Assembly (NCBI GenBank): GCA_022702705.1
Contig: CM040429.1
Span: forward strand, 10,262,038-10,326,037
From: Papilionanthe hookeriana x Papilionanthe teres
Taxonomy: Eukaryota > Streptophyta > Magnoliopsida > Asparagales > Orchidaceae
Length of the DNA stretch: 64,000 nucleotides
Reading direction: 5' to 3'
Shown piece by piece: positions 34,364-47,560 of the stretch. The notes beneath the pieces were generated by a model that did not search any database, was not told the origin of the DNA, and worked only from the letters and a program-made list of their open reading frames with translations. Positions within the stretch are counted from its first letter, which is position 1; each line of letters opens with the position of its first letter. The position numbers and the translations under genes were made by a program.

Positions 34364-35107
34364 ATGGTAGCTTCCCTCTCCTTCCTTCTGTCTACTTTTT
34401 GCATCATCACTGTTAGTCCAAAAGCTCAACGCTCTCTTCCCTTTTAATTTTAAATCTGGCAAAATTTTCGCTTATCGGGTCTTTGCGGTTTGTGAAATCT
34501 CCATGTAGTCCAATAGACGGATAGGTTAACCAATCTTCAGGGGAAGTTAACTGGATAGGGTATGAAATATTCATGCTCTGTAGGTTAAACTTGCTTGAGG
34601 AAGAGCATGAAAGATCACGAGTAGTTTATTAGAACTAGAAGTTTCTTTTCTTGGTTGTTCATTACCTATAATGCAGAATTTTTTTAATGTTCCTTTAGTA
34701 TTTTTGGTTACTGTTGCATAGAGACATGATGTGGGATAGAGAAAAAGTTCATTGCTCCTCCTTTTGAGGGGAAGTTGGCCCTGAACAGGGATCGGTGGTC
34801 AAGATATCGAAGAAATTTGTTTTATGTGATTCTAAGAATGTAGAGGTGGATGATAACTACTTGTGAATGTTTCAATGAAGAATTTGTTATATGCTGAAAT
34901 CATGACATGAAAAAGGATAATGCTATGCCTTTCATTGCTTTTTTGCTCACCTATCAGATCTCTTAATTTGAAAGTTAAAGTTTTCTTTCGGCTGATTCTT
35001 TTTTCTTTTACAGGCTAATAGGCACACGATTTTATTGATGCAGCCATCTCAGAATAGGGCGTCTAGAACTTTTATGGATTACGACTCAATCAGTCAATCC
35101 ATGGATG
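34364..35107 (+). CDS. ERH: ENHANCER OF RUDIMENTARY homologue, 5' part (gene continues beyond the window)
   Basis: Exon 1 contributes only the initiator ATG (34364-34366), followed at once by the donor GTAGCT. Exon 2 is 35014-35107, after the acceptor TTTTCTTTTACAG, and ends ...ATGGATG|GTAAAG in phase 1. Together they encode M-ANRHTILLMQ PSQNRAS RTFMDYDSISQSMDG, the conserved N-terminal third of plant ERH (about 105-110 residues in full). ERH is a small nuclear protein that binds RNA-processing partners as a dimer. The next exon, which should open with the GVCGLYERK-type block, was not found anywhere up to 64000. The second intron is thus at least 28.9 kb and contains the 23-kb Tat/Ogre-type element. 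Either the gene tolerates a giant intron or this copy is truncated. Confidence 0.88.
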
Positions 35108-37130
35108 GTAAAGATGCCATTTTAGACAATATATGCATGCATCTGCTAGAAATAACTTAAAAGTTTGTCATATGTTTTGGATCAATTGCCGAAAATAACT
35201 TTTCTCAAGTTTCTCAACGAAAAAATTGTACCACTTTTGGTATTATATTTTACTCTCTAAGTGCAAACCTATGCAAGCAACAAAAATGTTGTGTGGATGT
35301 ATGCATCATAACTCATTGCTCCATTGGCCTCCCTCTTTTAAGATGTTCGTTTACTTTATAATACTTTTAAGCATTATGTTTCCTCTACAATCAATGACAA
35401 CCAAGAACATTTTACAATTTAGTTAGATGTGGTAGAAATGAAACTAATATTTTTCTATATTTAAAGTAGTAATTGGATAAATTTCAAGATGATAATATTA
35501 CATAAATTCTGGGAGTAATGCATGTGAAGAAAAGGGTGTAGAAAATAAAGTTAGATGATTAGGAATACTGAACTTAAGAGTTGAAGATGCAACAAAGGGA
35601 ATGCAAGTAAAATTAACATGTGGGAGCCTACCACATTTAATTAAAAGGGTACGCCTAGAAAATTGTGAAAAAGAGCTTCCATAAACTAGAGTTGATAATA
35701 TATGTGAACTATAGAAAGAATGAATAAGGATTAATAAATTATAAAGTTAAGTCCAATAGGTTTGGCTCAACTTTAGAATATCAAAATTTTCTTGGTTTGT
35801 CGGGTGAACCTTATACTAGGGAAATATACCATCTTCATTGAGAAACTCAATATTATTATTATTGCAATCAATGTTGAAACCGGGTTCATGGTTCAATTGT
35901 TTACTATAGATTGTAAGTGACATGACATGTTTTGCATCCTTCTTGTTCAACCCTCTATCAAAATTTCCCTTTAACCTCTCCCGCAATCTTCCTTCTTCAA
36001 CTTCTAAAGGTCATATATTTGTAAATAATTCTTTTGGATTGCAATTAAACATAATGACAACTGTAAGTAGATTTGAGGAGGAGTTTTTTGCTTTGAATGG
36101 CTTACTTGAGTAAAGCTTTACTCATCTTAATTATAGAAAATCACTTGCTCGTTATTTTAGGGAACCACTCACTCAAACTAGAGTGATCTTGTTCTTTTGT
36201 CCTTAAACTTTCTCTTAAAAACTCTTTTATATTTAGGCCTTTCATAGCTTGAAGGATGAACTCTTTGGCTAAGTAAAAGAGGTAGTTGATGGTTGGAAAC
36301 TTATAATAAGTTAGGAGATAAGTGTTTTTCAAGAAATATTATTAACTATCTAATAAATAAATTTTCAGATATCCCTTAATTCCGTAAGACGAGGACTTAA
36401 AAGGCTTAAACTGATAATCATGTATGATAGAAACTCATAACTAAAGGTTCCTGTCCTGTATTTAGAATATCATATTAAATGATCTAATTAAATGCAAATG
36501 TGTTTCTTTTATGATGTTTTTCAATAAAATTGGGAAATTCCTTAATTATGATAGTTTTTCTCTTGATTAAAATGAATTATTTTTTCAATTTTGAGAGCTA
36601 ATTTTATATTTTTTGCCTTACAACAACAACAACAACAACAAAGCCTTAATCCCACTAAGTGGGGTCGGCTACATGAATCCTTTTTCTCCTTATTAATTTT
36701 TTTTTATCAATGAGACTGATTAATGATCTCTAATGGTAGCTTTATTGCTTAATCAAATACCTAAGCATCCCCCTATATCTTCATGACTGAGGCATGCTAC
36801 TGTCATCACCCTTGATTTAGCAAGATTTACTTTTAAGTTGTCACACCTAATCTTTATTTGATATCCTTACAAACCTATAGTGATGAATAAATGATTTAGC
36901 AAGATTTACTTTTAAGTAGTCACATATTTTACGAGCATTGACTAAATCATGCACACAAGTAAGATAGTAACTACATTATAGGAAAGAAGGACATCAAGAT
37001 AAGATATCACCTAAGTGTTGATCCATGCCTCACACCGATAGAATGAGATGATTAGTACTTGCACTACGGTCGAGATCTACATACAACCAACACTTGACCA
37101 AAATAAATTTTTTTTGATAAACTAATTTAT
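35108..37130 (+). other. ERH intron 2, portion before the Tat/Ogre-type insertion
   Basis: AT-rich intron sequence with one Au-type SINE end (36620-36680) and two copies of TGATTTAGCAAGATTTACTT (about 36815 and 36892). No exon of ERH and no other gene is visible. Confidence 0.6.
36620..36680 (-). mobile_element. Au-type SINE 3' end
   Basis: (ACA)n, then AAGCCTTAATCCCACTAAGT, then GGGGTCGGCTACATGAATCC. This is a near-perfect copy of the Au SINE 3' end read on the - strand, with a (TTG)n tail. The 5' promoter part was not delimited. Confidence 0.7.
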
Positions 37131-37135
37131 ATGCT
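37131..37135. repeat. Target-site duplication ATGCT (left copy)
   Basis: ATGCT precedes TGTCGG; the same five bases follow the element at 60049-60053. Confidence 0.9.
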
Positions 37136-39343
37136 TGTCGGCCGCTTTTGGGAGCGCTGCTTTGAGCTTGAGGATTTAATTTAATTTATATATATGTATT
37201 GATTTTTGAAAATAACATTTTAAGTTTTAAAATATGAGAGTGAGAAAGGACGAATCTCATTCGTTTGGCGATTTGAATGAACGAGCGTAATATCGTGAAG
37301 TAACGCATCTATTCCAAGAATAGACACCCTACTCGACAATATCGCTTCGATCAAATAAACCACAAAATTCATGACATCCGTTCTGGCTCGCGAACCTTTA
37401 TGCGGATCGACAAATTCCCTATTTAATACAAAAGAATTAAATAGTGTTTATATTATCTGCGGTCTTTAAAACTCCTTATGATGCAAGCCTCATAGTTAAT
37501 TACCCCTCGGATGACCGAAATCACCCGAGAGAACTCTCGATTTAGATCTCTGCGTTTCTATCTTCACGAAGTCAGTGCAGGGTTTTCCAACGAAATTTGA
37601 GAGCAGAATCCAATAGTGACAGGGCGCAAGGAGGAATAATTATTTCTCTGAGCGTGCAAAGAAAGGCTAGAGGATGTCACGCATCTCGAGGAGGACCTCG
37701 AGGACGTCCCAGTACTATCCTAAGGTTGGGTTTTAAATTTTAGAAAGAGATTTTGTTTTGATTTCAATCCCGCAAATTAATTATAGGATTACGTTTCAGC
37801 ATAACGCCCGACTACGCAAACTACTCCGAAAGACACTGTGAGGTTTACGTCGTATAAGCGCGACAACCCCTGAAACCCAAGCAGATTAGCGCTTATATCG
37901 CACGTGATGCGTGCGAAGCGCCTAAAAGAGAAGCGCGAGGGTTACGTCGCACGGGCATGACTACCTCGAAACCTAGGGCGTCATTGCTTAAATCCAAGGA
38001 ATTGAGTTTCATTGACATGCCGACATTGTGGCTTCATTGAAGATTGGCCGACGTTCGCCCACCGTGCTTCCAAGCTCCACGTCAGAAGCAGGACCGCGAT
38101 TTAAGCTTTAGGATTTAAGCTCGATGAACACGCAAGTCATTTATTTATTTTTATCAGAACAGATGAGCGCATACATGAATAGCCAAGATAAGCCAAGAAA
38201 AAGAAAGAAGAACAAGAATGACGCCTGTCTCATGCAAGTGAAGTAACACGCTATAACAGTGTAGATACCGAAAGAAGCATGCCCATACTACATGAAAGAG
38301 TGCGAAGAAAGTAAAGATGCCAAGCTATGTAAGAAGATCGGAAACGTAAAACATGCCAAGCATGATAACCGAAAGAAGAAACTAAGCTAAGTATGAGTGC
38401 ATACTAAAAGTATGAACAGTACGACAAGAAAAGAAAAGAGGTGAGATTCGTGTCGTAGGAGTACCGTATGTCCCGCCTATCCCTATGGCTGCCGCTACTT
38501 ATTTATCATTATTATTTTTTTATATTTTCCACAACAAATTTGTCAAGATCTCAAGATACGAGCAGGGGTAAGTAGTAATGAAAACATACCTGAAATGAGA
38601 GAGTCGCTAGGCGCAGTAGTGCTAAAGAAAAGTAAAGTTCGAAAACTCAACAAAGAAAACGGCGGAAAACGACGAGAAGCCGATGAAAACCGCAGAGCAA
38701 AGCCAAGAAAGTTCTGGAAAGAATAGTTAAGAACGTCCGCGGAAAACTCGAGAAGTGCCACAAACGAAAACAAATCAGAAATAAAAACGCGTAAAAGACC
38801 GTAAGAAAACCCACAGACGACGCCACTAAACTCTACGCAAGCGAACCACGAGAAAGTCATGCGCCTCTCCGAAAGAAAAGACCAGAAGACGCCAAGCGTG
38901 TTCGCATCTGTATGCGCTAATATCCGGACTCGATCGCCGTACTATCCCAACTTTCTTGCAAAAGCACTCTAATCCGACTCGAATAGACTAACCGTGACTT
39001 TTATAATTTTTCTACATTTCATTTTTGTTTTACGCAAGAAAGTTCGTAGATAGGAGGGCCGCAGTAGTTGTGTTGTTTAATTTTGTATTTTTCAAATATA
39101 TATATTTTTGTTTTAAAGTATTTCACCACGGGTCGATCTACCTACTGGTACTAGTGACTACGAACTTCAGATCGGCCTGCCAGCAGAAATCCCGATGACG
39201 GGCCGACCGTTCCGCGACTCGCGCTCTACTCTACGAGAGTTCCCGAGACGAGCGCGCCCATTCTATCGCCATGGCCTCGTAATTTTTCTCGTTTCGCAAC
39301 CGCATCAATCGTCCCCACCGCACTTGCACATTGCTGATGGCCC

Positions 39344-39367
39344 ATATATAACCTGGAGGTTATATAC
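39344..39367. promoter_or_regulatory. TATA-like hairpin conserved in the LTRs (left LTR)
   Basis: ATATATAACC-TGGA-GGTTATATAC. The arms are kept although the loop and flanks changed. Confidence 0.45.
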
Positions 39368-40425
39368 GCACACCCACACGTCCCCGCAGTGCGTGCTTTG
39401 AGTCGAGAACAATGCGAAATTGGTGACGAGAGCTCGAGGCGAGGAGGACGGAAAGCCGGCTCACTTAACACAATTTCGAAAAGAAGTGAGTCGATTTCCA
39501 ATAATCAAAAGCAATGAATCACCCCGACTCGACCGCCCTCACATTTCCCGAGAAAAGATTGGAAGCGCACCTCGACGCTCCTGAGAATGCGAACATGAGC
39601 ACCCTAAGAACGCACTCCCTTTTCCCAAATAACTTAAAATCATTAAAAACATAAAAAGAAAGCCGACCGCCGGGTCCCGTAACTTTTGTGCCACATCGAT
39701 TTTCAATTCCCGAACACAAACTTCCCCCGTACGTTCTCTTACGTGCCTGGACTCAAGCCTATAGTAATAGAGAATCAATAATCTTTTAATACATGTTAGA
39801 AACGAGAATCGAATACATGCCACCAAAATAAAGATCAATTTCACCGAATAAATCTTCCAAGACATATTTCAAATATCGCTACTCAATTTATTTCCCACGA
39901 GTAAGTTCTGGAAGCTCTTCCAAATTTCATTAAATCAATTCGATAGTGAAGGATAACAACGAATATAAGCCTCCATCACAAAAACCATCCAAATGAGGCT
40001 CTCCTGGCCAGAAATGCCAATCTGGAACCCACTACCAAAAATCACAAAAATAATTGAATGCTACGAGAAGTAAAGCCTCACCAAATGCCAAATTTGCCAT
40101 AAGAAACTCACAGTGCAGTATTCAGGAGTCAATTACATCAAGTCCAAACTGAGACCCACTGCACAAAAATCACAAAAAGAATTTAAGCATACGAAGACAG
40201 AACCCTCCACCAAATGCCAAATTTACATAAAGAAGCTCACGTGGACCAGTCAGGAGCCAATTACATCAAGTCCAGATTCACCACAAGAGGCCAAGATCAA
40301 ATTCACCAGTAACCACAGCAATCACCTATACTTAAAAGAAGACAAACCGAGCCACAACAGACTCCAAACCCAGCCCATTCAAAAGCCACACCGGGAAGCT
40401 GCAGAGCAATGCGAGAACCAAAACC

Positions 40426-40872
40426 GAGCCCCCAAACCAAGAGCAAAGGGAGCAGCTGCAAGAGCGGCAAAAAAAAAAAAACCGAGCCCCCAAATGTGCA
40501 AAGGGGAGCAATAGCAAGAGCGACGAACGAAAACCGAGCCCCTGTGCTCAAGTGCGAAGTGGGCTACCGCAAGAGCAAAGAACATGAAAAACGAGCCCCA
40601 AATGTGCGATCGGGCTAGCTGCAAGAGCAAGAGAACAGAAAAAACGAGCCCCCAAATGTGCGACGAGGCTAGGCACGAGAGCAAAGAAACGCGAAGAGCA
40701 AAGAAACAGAAAACGAGCCCCCAAACGTGCATTCTAGTCACAGAGCAAAGAACAGAAAATGAGCCCCCAAATGTGCGACTGGGGCTAACTGCAAAGAGCA
40801 AAGAAACAGAAAAAAACGAGCCCTCAAATGTGCATCTAGGCTAACTGCAAGAGCAAGAAAACACAAGAAACC
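40426..40872. repeat. Tandem array in the left LTR, 8 units of about 55 bp
   Basis: Each unit starts GAGCCCCCAAATGTGC, continues with a GGGGCTAGCTGCAAGAGC-like part and ends in AACAGAAAAAC. Unit length varies from about 46 to 69 bp. Long open frames rich in Lys/Pro/Ser on the + strand, and in Leu/Phe/Ser on the - strand, here are by-products of the repeat. Confidence 0.88.
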
Positions 40873-42503
40873 GAGCAAAGAACAGGCTCAAATGACCTCG
40901 AACCGAGAGAAAAGACAGGCTTCCAAGTACCCCAGAGTCGAGAGAACAACACGGAGTTAAAACCGGGAAAACAAAGCCGACAAAACACAGCCTCCCGAAG
41001 CTCCAGAAAACGAGACGCCAAAGGAACACTCACCCCAAGCCCCCTTTAAAACAAATTTGCAGAGTCTGCTAACGGTTCCCAGATAAAATTTAAATTCAGC
41101 AAACATAAAGTCAAGAAGCATTTCCATATATCCAACATATCCCAACATGTAGAGTTTAACGTATTTCAAATGCAAGTAAGTGTAAAGCTGCTTAACTCAA
41201 TTTAAACTCTTCCATGGCATGCACTTTGTAATAAAGAAGAATAGGACATGAGCGAAGCAAGTGCTCATCGCATATAAAACTAAATAAACCATTCCATATT
41301 TTCACATCAGCTCAGCATTAATAAAAGAAGAGAAAAGAAAGAGTATGTCATTTTTACCACGAAAACCATGTCCACCCCTGAGCGAGAGCGCACATAGAAA
41401 GTAATCTCAATATAAAAGCTAAAATCAAGGGAGCCCATACCTCAAATGGAAATTGAAACCCCCACTACCAACAACAGAACTCAACCCAGACAACCCAAAC
41501 TCGAGCCGAGCAACCAACTCAGGAGAACTGCAAGTGAGCAGAAAAAGAGGGAGGGGGAGAAGCAAGCACGAATAAGAAGACACAATACCAAATTTAACCA
41601 AAACAAGAGCTAACCCTAAACCCTAACCCAAGAGAAGGCTTTTATACTTACCAAGTGAGAATAGAATCGTAAGTAGAACCGAACCACTTACCCTGGAGGC
41701 TCGACAAGAGAAAGGGGGAGGGAGCGAGCATGTGTCGCGCGAAAAGACAGCGACCGTAGAGGCGGGGAAGGCCGAAAGGAGCTGCGCCACAGGCGAGGAT
41801 GCTGCGGGAAGTGGCGAGAGTACGGGGACTACGGCCGAAGCTTGCCAGCGAGAAACCGAGGGAGGAGGGCTCGGGCTCGAGAGAGAAAGAAGAGGCGAGC
41901 CCTGATGAGAGAGTGGGGTTAGGGTTTAAAAATGGAGTTTAAATAAAAAATTAGATTTTATTTATATTGAAAAAAGGATGACAAATTTGACGTCGCGAGT
42001 CCGTGCTCCAAACACGACAGCAGTTATACGTCTTTCCTAAAGAAATTCGATGTTCCGGACGCACGACGCGCGGTCCGCTTCGCGATCCGAGGTCGTTCGA
42101 GAACCTCGTCACCGGCCGAGTCAAAAGTGCGCAATTCGATTTCGTCGAGTCCCGACCATCGGCGCTCGTTCCGCATTCGTACTTCGATCTCGATCCGTCG
42201 CGGAGACTACACGTCGAGTGCGGGGCTCGAGGAATTGTCTGCGCGTGTAGGTGCAGAAGGCGTGCCTGGCGCGCCCAGGTCATTCTATAGGAACTCACTT
42301 CGAGTCCTAACGCTAATTCCAACCCTACACGCTGACGAAGCGAAGATGGTGAATTCCGTCCGTATTCCAAAAGAGAGGTCGGCTTGCCAAGCATCTAAGA
42401 CGAGAGGTCCAGGCATGTGAATCCCAAGATCGTCGGAAGCTCTCCTAAAGCGAACCCTGATCTGGGAGGAAAACTAATACTCGACAAAAGCAGGAATTCA
42501 ACA

Positions 42504-43560
42504 ACGGACTGATTGGTGTGGTGACATACGGACAAGACACCGCGAGCGGATTGGGCGGCTGACCGGGGGAAGATCAACGAACCAACACGAGCCGTCGTGC
42601 TAAGTAGGGGTACTCGGTGACAGACACAAGAACGGAGAGAGTGAGGAGTTTCGCAGGGGGAAACAAGAGGGGAAAGAGAAACCAATTAAAGGCTACGCAA
42701 CCTAAAGTTGCGAAGACAAATTAAGTTCAAATTCGATTTAATTCATTTTCTTTCAATTTCGCTTCAATTTCGATTTTAATTTTGATTCCAAATTTCAATT
42801 TTAATTTCGATTTCGATTCGAGTTTCAATTTCAAACTTTAGCGAGGAATTTCAAATTTAGTAGGCGTGAAAGATCGAGAAAACTAACGAAAACTCGTGGA
42901 AACTCGCCAAAGCCTTCAAAATTTATGGATTTCATTAACTTCGATGCAAATCATGAGAATTTATAGCGATTCATGGAAATGCATGCGATTTATTGGAGAA
43001 TACGTACGAAATTTTATGGAATTTATGGGTGTATGAAAATGCATTGACTTTATGGAAATACGTAAAATTTGCTGGAATTTATAACATTTATGACATTTAT
43101 GAATTTATGGAGACTTTATAATTTATGGCTTATGTAATTTATTGGAGAACTTGTATTTGAAATTTATGAACATTTATTAATTTATGAAAATATACGTCAA
43201 TTTATGTGAGAATCGTAAAATTTTATGGGATTTACGTTAAATTCAGTAATTTATAAGATTTATGCGAATTTATGAGACATTTTGCCGAATTTGTATGTGA
43301 GATTTACTGCATTTACTTGATAATTTGCGAATTTATGCAGAATTTATAATTTATTGAATATTTATGAAATGCATGCAATTTATTGGCATAATACGCAAAA
43401 TTTATGGTATTTATGCGGTATCCATTGAATTTATCAAGATTTGTTGAATACGCAGATTTATGTAACGGATTTATGAAATTTTCAAGAGTCCACCGAGTTC
43501 ATGGAATTACTCGCAAGAGAGACGCAGCATCGAGAATTTGTTTTAAAGTTTCGTTAATTT
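42504..43560 (-). repeat. AT-rich degenerate repeat tract between post-pol region and 3' LTR
   Basis: 42720-42850 is a run of short TTTCAATTTCGATTT-like repeats. 42890-43480 is a long series of loosely periodic AATTTATGG / TTTATGAATT words. Adjacent DNA is CpG-rich. A purine-rich tract on the + strand (about 42650-42690) is not in the position or strand expected for this element's polypurine tract, and none could be assigned beside the LTR. Confidence 0.6.
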
Positions 43561-43899
43561 TAACTTCTCTTAGTTCGAAATTTAATTTTTGTTGTCTTTC
43601 GCTCGTCGCAACTTTTTTTTGACTAACGTACGGTCATGCGACTTTTCATTCGTAACGCAATCGAAGGCGCATCCGAACGCGAATATCCGACTCGTAGAAA
43701 GAGATTTCTTCATTAATTCGATCCAAAATTTCAGACACATTGGATGTCTTCATTGGGAAGAACATCCAAAAGATCTCAGACATCCGAAAGAACTCGGACA
43801 TCAGACAGTGAGCTACAGATCGACACCAAACCGAGAAGCATCCGCTCTCCAAGTCGTCGCGAGACATCGTGCCGACCTGTCGAGGTTACGCTCCGAACA

Positions 43900-45560
43900 A
43901 AGTTCCCTCACGTACGAAGGTCGGCTATGTCACAAGCGCGACCGGACGAAGTCCCTCCAGCCTCCGGGTCCGCTCGTAGTAGCACCTGGCGCTTGTCGAT
44001 CGTCCATTCTTCGAAAGTGACGGTCGAGACTCTTCCGTATCCGACTCCTGGATGCAGCTTGGCTACATCGTCGATTTCCGTCGTAACCAGAAACGAATCC
44101 GATCGCGGCGCGAATTTTCACGAACCTCCGAGTCTCCGGCCCGACGATTCGTATTCTCTTCCAAAGAGAATATCGCTTTCGACCGAGAGCGAGACCGTGC
44201 GAAAGGCCGAACGAAGTCATGATGGTCGACGTGCGCGGGACGCGGCCCCTCCTTGTAGATATTTATTATGCAACATTGGAATACAATCATGCGAAAGACG
44301 TGCCATTCTATCATCTTTTGATCATCTTCAATTTCCGCATGACTGTCATCCACCTCATCATATGCGCAGGATCCCCGGGATTCCCTTCTGTCCTCGGCGA
44401 AGTCAGAGTAATGACCACCACACCGAATCGTCGATTCGCCCTTCGCCACGCTTTCATTTTCTAGTGCTCCGGGACAGGTCTTCTCCATCGGCAGTCCTTC
44501 TCCGCACTTCGCTTTCGTAACTCCGTACACACAACGCAACTTCTTCTCCGCTCCCTACTCGGGAAGACATTTGTATACACAGCCTCGAGCCCTCGAGGAT
44601 ATTCACAGCCAGATCGTATTTCTTCGTAATGCTCGAATTCTCGTTTTCTAACTTTTCCGATCTTAGCCATTACGTAATCTGGAATTATCTCGTTGTCGTC
44701 TGTGCCGTACAACCGCTGCATGCAGGCTCGACACCGGGTGCTCTCCCTCTCTCCTCCTCGTGGAGGCTGAGCCGCGTAAGCCTCGTAGAGTCCCGAACTC
44801 CTCGGGTGAAGTACGTGACAACCGCGGGCATTTCGAGAACGCTCCCACACGTGTCACCGTTCGGGAAAGCTCCGTCGCCGCACCTGCGCATCCCGCGTGA
44901 AAATCTCCTTCTGACGTGGTCGACCGGCGGCACCGGCTCCGGGCGTACTCGGCTCCGTCTCAGCAGCAGAGAACCGGCCGATGTCTCTTTCATTTCGGAT
45001 CGTGGCCTCTTCTTCAAGACCGGGCGGGAGCTCGCGGCACGTTCTTCGAACTCGTCTTCTTTCGAGTGTTTCGATCTTACGGCCGCTCGCGGACGGCAAA
45101 CATTTCTCTTCCATGTGCGTGTCCGGCGCGATCCGGAACTCGTCCCGTATCCGCGCGATTCAGTCACCTCCCGGCTTGGCAACCATCGACGGAATCCTTT
45201 TATCTTCGGGAGTGAGGTGTGAATCGACGAAACCTCCGTACCATATCGTCTTCAAGTCTCCCCAATTTCCCAGTGATCTGATCCGGACATCAGCATTTCA
45301 CGTTTGCGATTTCGTAGTGATGCGATCAACCTCATGAGGAACCCTCGTAGTCCACACCGACTCGCGAGAAGTCCAAGTCAAGCTCTACCACACCGCCTTC
45401 CGTGCTTTCTCTTCATTTGGCGTCGATTATGCGTCGTCTTTAAAAGCGAGAACCAACTTCGACCCGTCATTCTCCCGCGGAAAACAGGGGACCGTCGTCG
45501 TGCCGAATTCAAAACGAACAAGAACAAAACAACTTATAATTAAGTTGCATTAACCAATTA
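43900..45560 (-). pseudogene. Post-integrase segment of the Tat/Ogre-type element, possible extra coding region
   Basis: - strand frames at 44461-44850 and 44063-44539 read into each other after one frame change. They contain an acidic/basic, helix-rich sequence including DDNEIIPDYVMAKIGKV and EHYEEIRSGCEYPRGLEAV, with Cys pairs (CRACMQ, CVVCTE). More broken frames extend to about 45200. Pol ends near 45760, so this is additional sequence between integrase and the 3' LTR. Some Tat-branch elements carry extra open frames there. I do not recognise the protein. Overlapping + strand frames are Arg/Ser-rich and look like shadows. Confidence 0.35.
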
Positions 45561-45759
45561 AAGGGTGAGATTTATTTAATTCAATTTAGGAAAGCGGAGT
45601 CAACGAAGGTGACAAAACTATTAGAGAAGAACATTAACATTTTTTATTATCTCGCGAAAGTTCATCTTATTAAAATTTCATTATTACAAAAATTTTCGGA
45701 ACCCAGACTCCAGACATCGGCCGTAAAGCTACTCCTAGGAACTAGCATCGTCTTCGCAG

Positions 45760-46900
45760 CTCTGCTCTTTCGACGCGTCACGTAGCGTAGTATTTCTTCA
45801 AGTAACGTCCATTAATCCAAGCAACATGGGTCTTCCGCCGGAATCCACTAGCCGGCACGACCTCTCCAGAATAGACTTTCTCCACTACAAAATGGTCCTT
45901 CCCGTGCCGGGTTCAAACTTTCCACCTATCTTGCGGTGTGCAAGAACAGTCTTCGAAGAACAAGGACGAGGTCACCAACTTCGAACGACCCTCGCCGACT
46001 AATTGTCGTGGTCAATCATCTTCGCTCGATAAAGTTCCGGTGCCGCCGCGCGAGCGCCTTCTTCCTTCAAGGCTTTCTAGTTCTTCAAGTCGTAGTTCGG
46101 CGTTGTCTTCTCGTTGTAATTTTGTCGGGCGACGGCGATTCGAGAGAAGCGTATCGAACTTCCACGAGAGACGACTTCGATCGGACGCGTACACGAGCCG
46201 CATGGCGCACCGCGTCGGCGTTCGACAATAGTACGGATGCCCAGCGCTTCTAACAGCTTTCGCGCATTGTCGTTTGTTGTCTTCGAGCGTCTTCTTCAAA
46301 ATCGTACACAGCTTTGTTGAATGCTTCCGCAAGCCCATTCGCCTCAGGCGTAGTAGATCGTAGAATACCTCGATCTATCCTAGTGTCGTCGACGAAGCCA
46401 TTAATCTTCGTGCTTTTGAAGGCGGACCCGTTATCGGAGATGATCCCGCTGTGAACACCGAAACGGTAAACAACCCGATTTCCGAAAAGTCGAAGAATGT
46501 GCCTTGCGCCGTAACTTCTCGTAACGCAACGACGCTCCTGCCCACTCGGAGCAAATGAATCCGTAACTGCGAGAACGAATCGGTGTCCTCTAAAAGACGG
46601 AGGGTCTCATCGGACCCACTATGTCCGTGCCCTCAACACTCGAACGGCCACGACGCAGAGCCGTCGGGGTGTAGCACATTCGGAGGTCAGGTGCAAGACC
46701 ACTCCGTGCACCCGACATCGGTGACACCTCTTCGCCTTGCTTCCACGCGATCGGATATCATCGCCGCCGATAATATCCGAGCCTCTTAATCTTCATCTTC
46801 GTTTTCGGTTCTGACGGCAGGCACTACACAATCCGGCGCGAACCTCTTCGACGACACTCGCGCTTCGCCGCTTCGTACATCGTAACCACATCCGATCGAA
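45760..46900 (-). pseudogene. Integrase domain, frame-broken
   Basis: - strand blocks in order: GTDIVGPM (catalytic-core start, near 46600), a SDNGS-like block with the second core aspartate region (near 46430), NGLAEAFNK with the catalytic Glu region (near 46330), NAELRLEELESLEGRR (46060-46110) and YRLVDSGGRPML near the C-terminal end (about 45830). The order and wording fit Ty3/gypsy integrase. At least four frame changes are needed. Confidence 0.8.
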
Positions 46901-47149
46901 GCGACCTTCGTACAAAACGTTGTCGATTAAAGCGTACGACGTCGTCTTTTCTGGATCGATGTGCCGATCGACACATCTTCCGGCAACTTCCCGCCTTGCG
47001 AAATATTACTATCAACGAGCCACGCCAATCTTCGTTGACATCGCACGCATCAATTGTCGCTCCTTTTTCTTCGAATTTCGCGTAGATCTTCGAGGCCGAC
47101 TCGGGACAAAACCCGTCTTGCTGCACGGTGATGCCAATCGTAGTTCTCC

Positions 47150-47560
47150 GCTGCGACACATGCGATCCCCACAGTTTAGCTAAAGCGTCCGCGCGGGCAT
47201 CGTTCGCTCGAGGACCCCGTAGAACACCGCGCGGGGATCCAGCTTCAACAACTCGTCGCGTACTTGTGATATTCTCGCTGGGCCGCCGGGACCAGACTGT
47301 CCTTTGCCATTATTCTTGAACGACGAGCCGAGAGTCGCCGTGGACGACGATGTCCGATTATTTCCGATTAGGATTGTCGACTCCGATCCCGTGATTAGCC
47401 GCTACAGCTATCCGCTTCATTATCGGTGCACGGCTCGACAAGTGATAGTGAGAATCGCGACGTTCCACGATCCGGCGTAATCAAGATCAAACCACCCTCG
47501 CCACGGTGTCACCAGTTCCCGATCCTTTATCCCTTCGTCGACGAAGCTCGTCGAAGTACA
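47150..47560 (-). pseudogene. RNase H domain, frame-broken
   Basis: - strand VLILITPD, FSLSLVEPCTDNEAD (the Glu/Asp catalytic neighbourhood) and ANDARADALAKLWGS near 47190 match the start and end of Ty3/gypsy RNase H. Confidence 0.75.

Larger units (their letters stand above)
37136..42503 (-). repeat. Left LTR of the Tat/Ogre-type element (3' LTR of the element)
   Basis: From TGTCGGCCGC to AGGAATTCAACA, collinear with 54638-60048 and 8197-13290. It is clearly more divergent from the solo LTR than the right LTR is, with many one- and two-base gaps at G/C-rich sites. It holds an eight-unit tandem array (40426-40872). Confidence 0.92.

Noticed and set aside
36620..36680. (ACA)n as an independent microsatellite
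   Set aside because: It is the tail of an Au-type SINE, as the adjoining GGGGTCGGCTACATG block shows.
40303..40844. Open frames with repeated Lys/Pro/Ser or Leu/Phe motifs
   Set aside because: They are read-throughs of the about 55-bp tandem array in the LTR, not proteins.
43744..44520. 258-residue + strand open frame, Arg/Ser/Pro-rich
   Set aside because: It lies antisense to the Tat/Ogre-type element's - strand frames in CpG-rich DNA, where complementary frames stay open by composition. No domain is recognisable, and the - strand frames look more protein-like.
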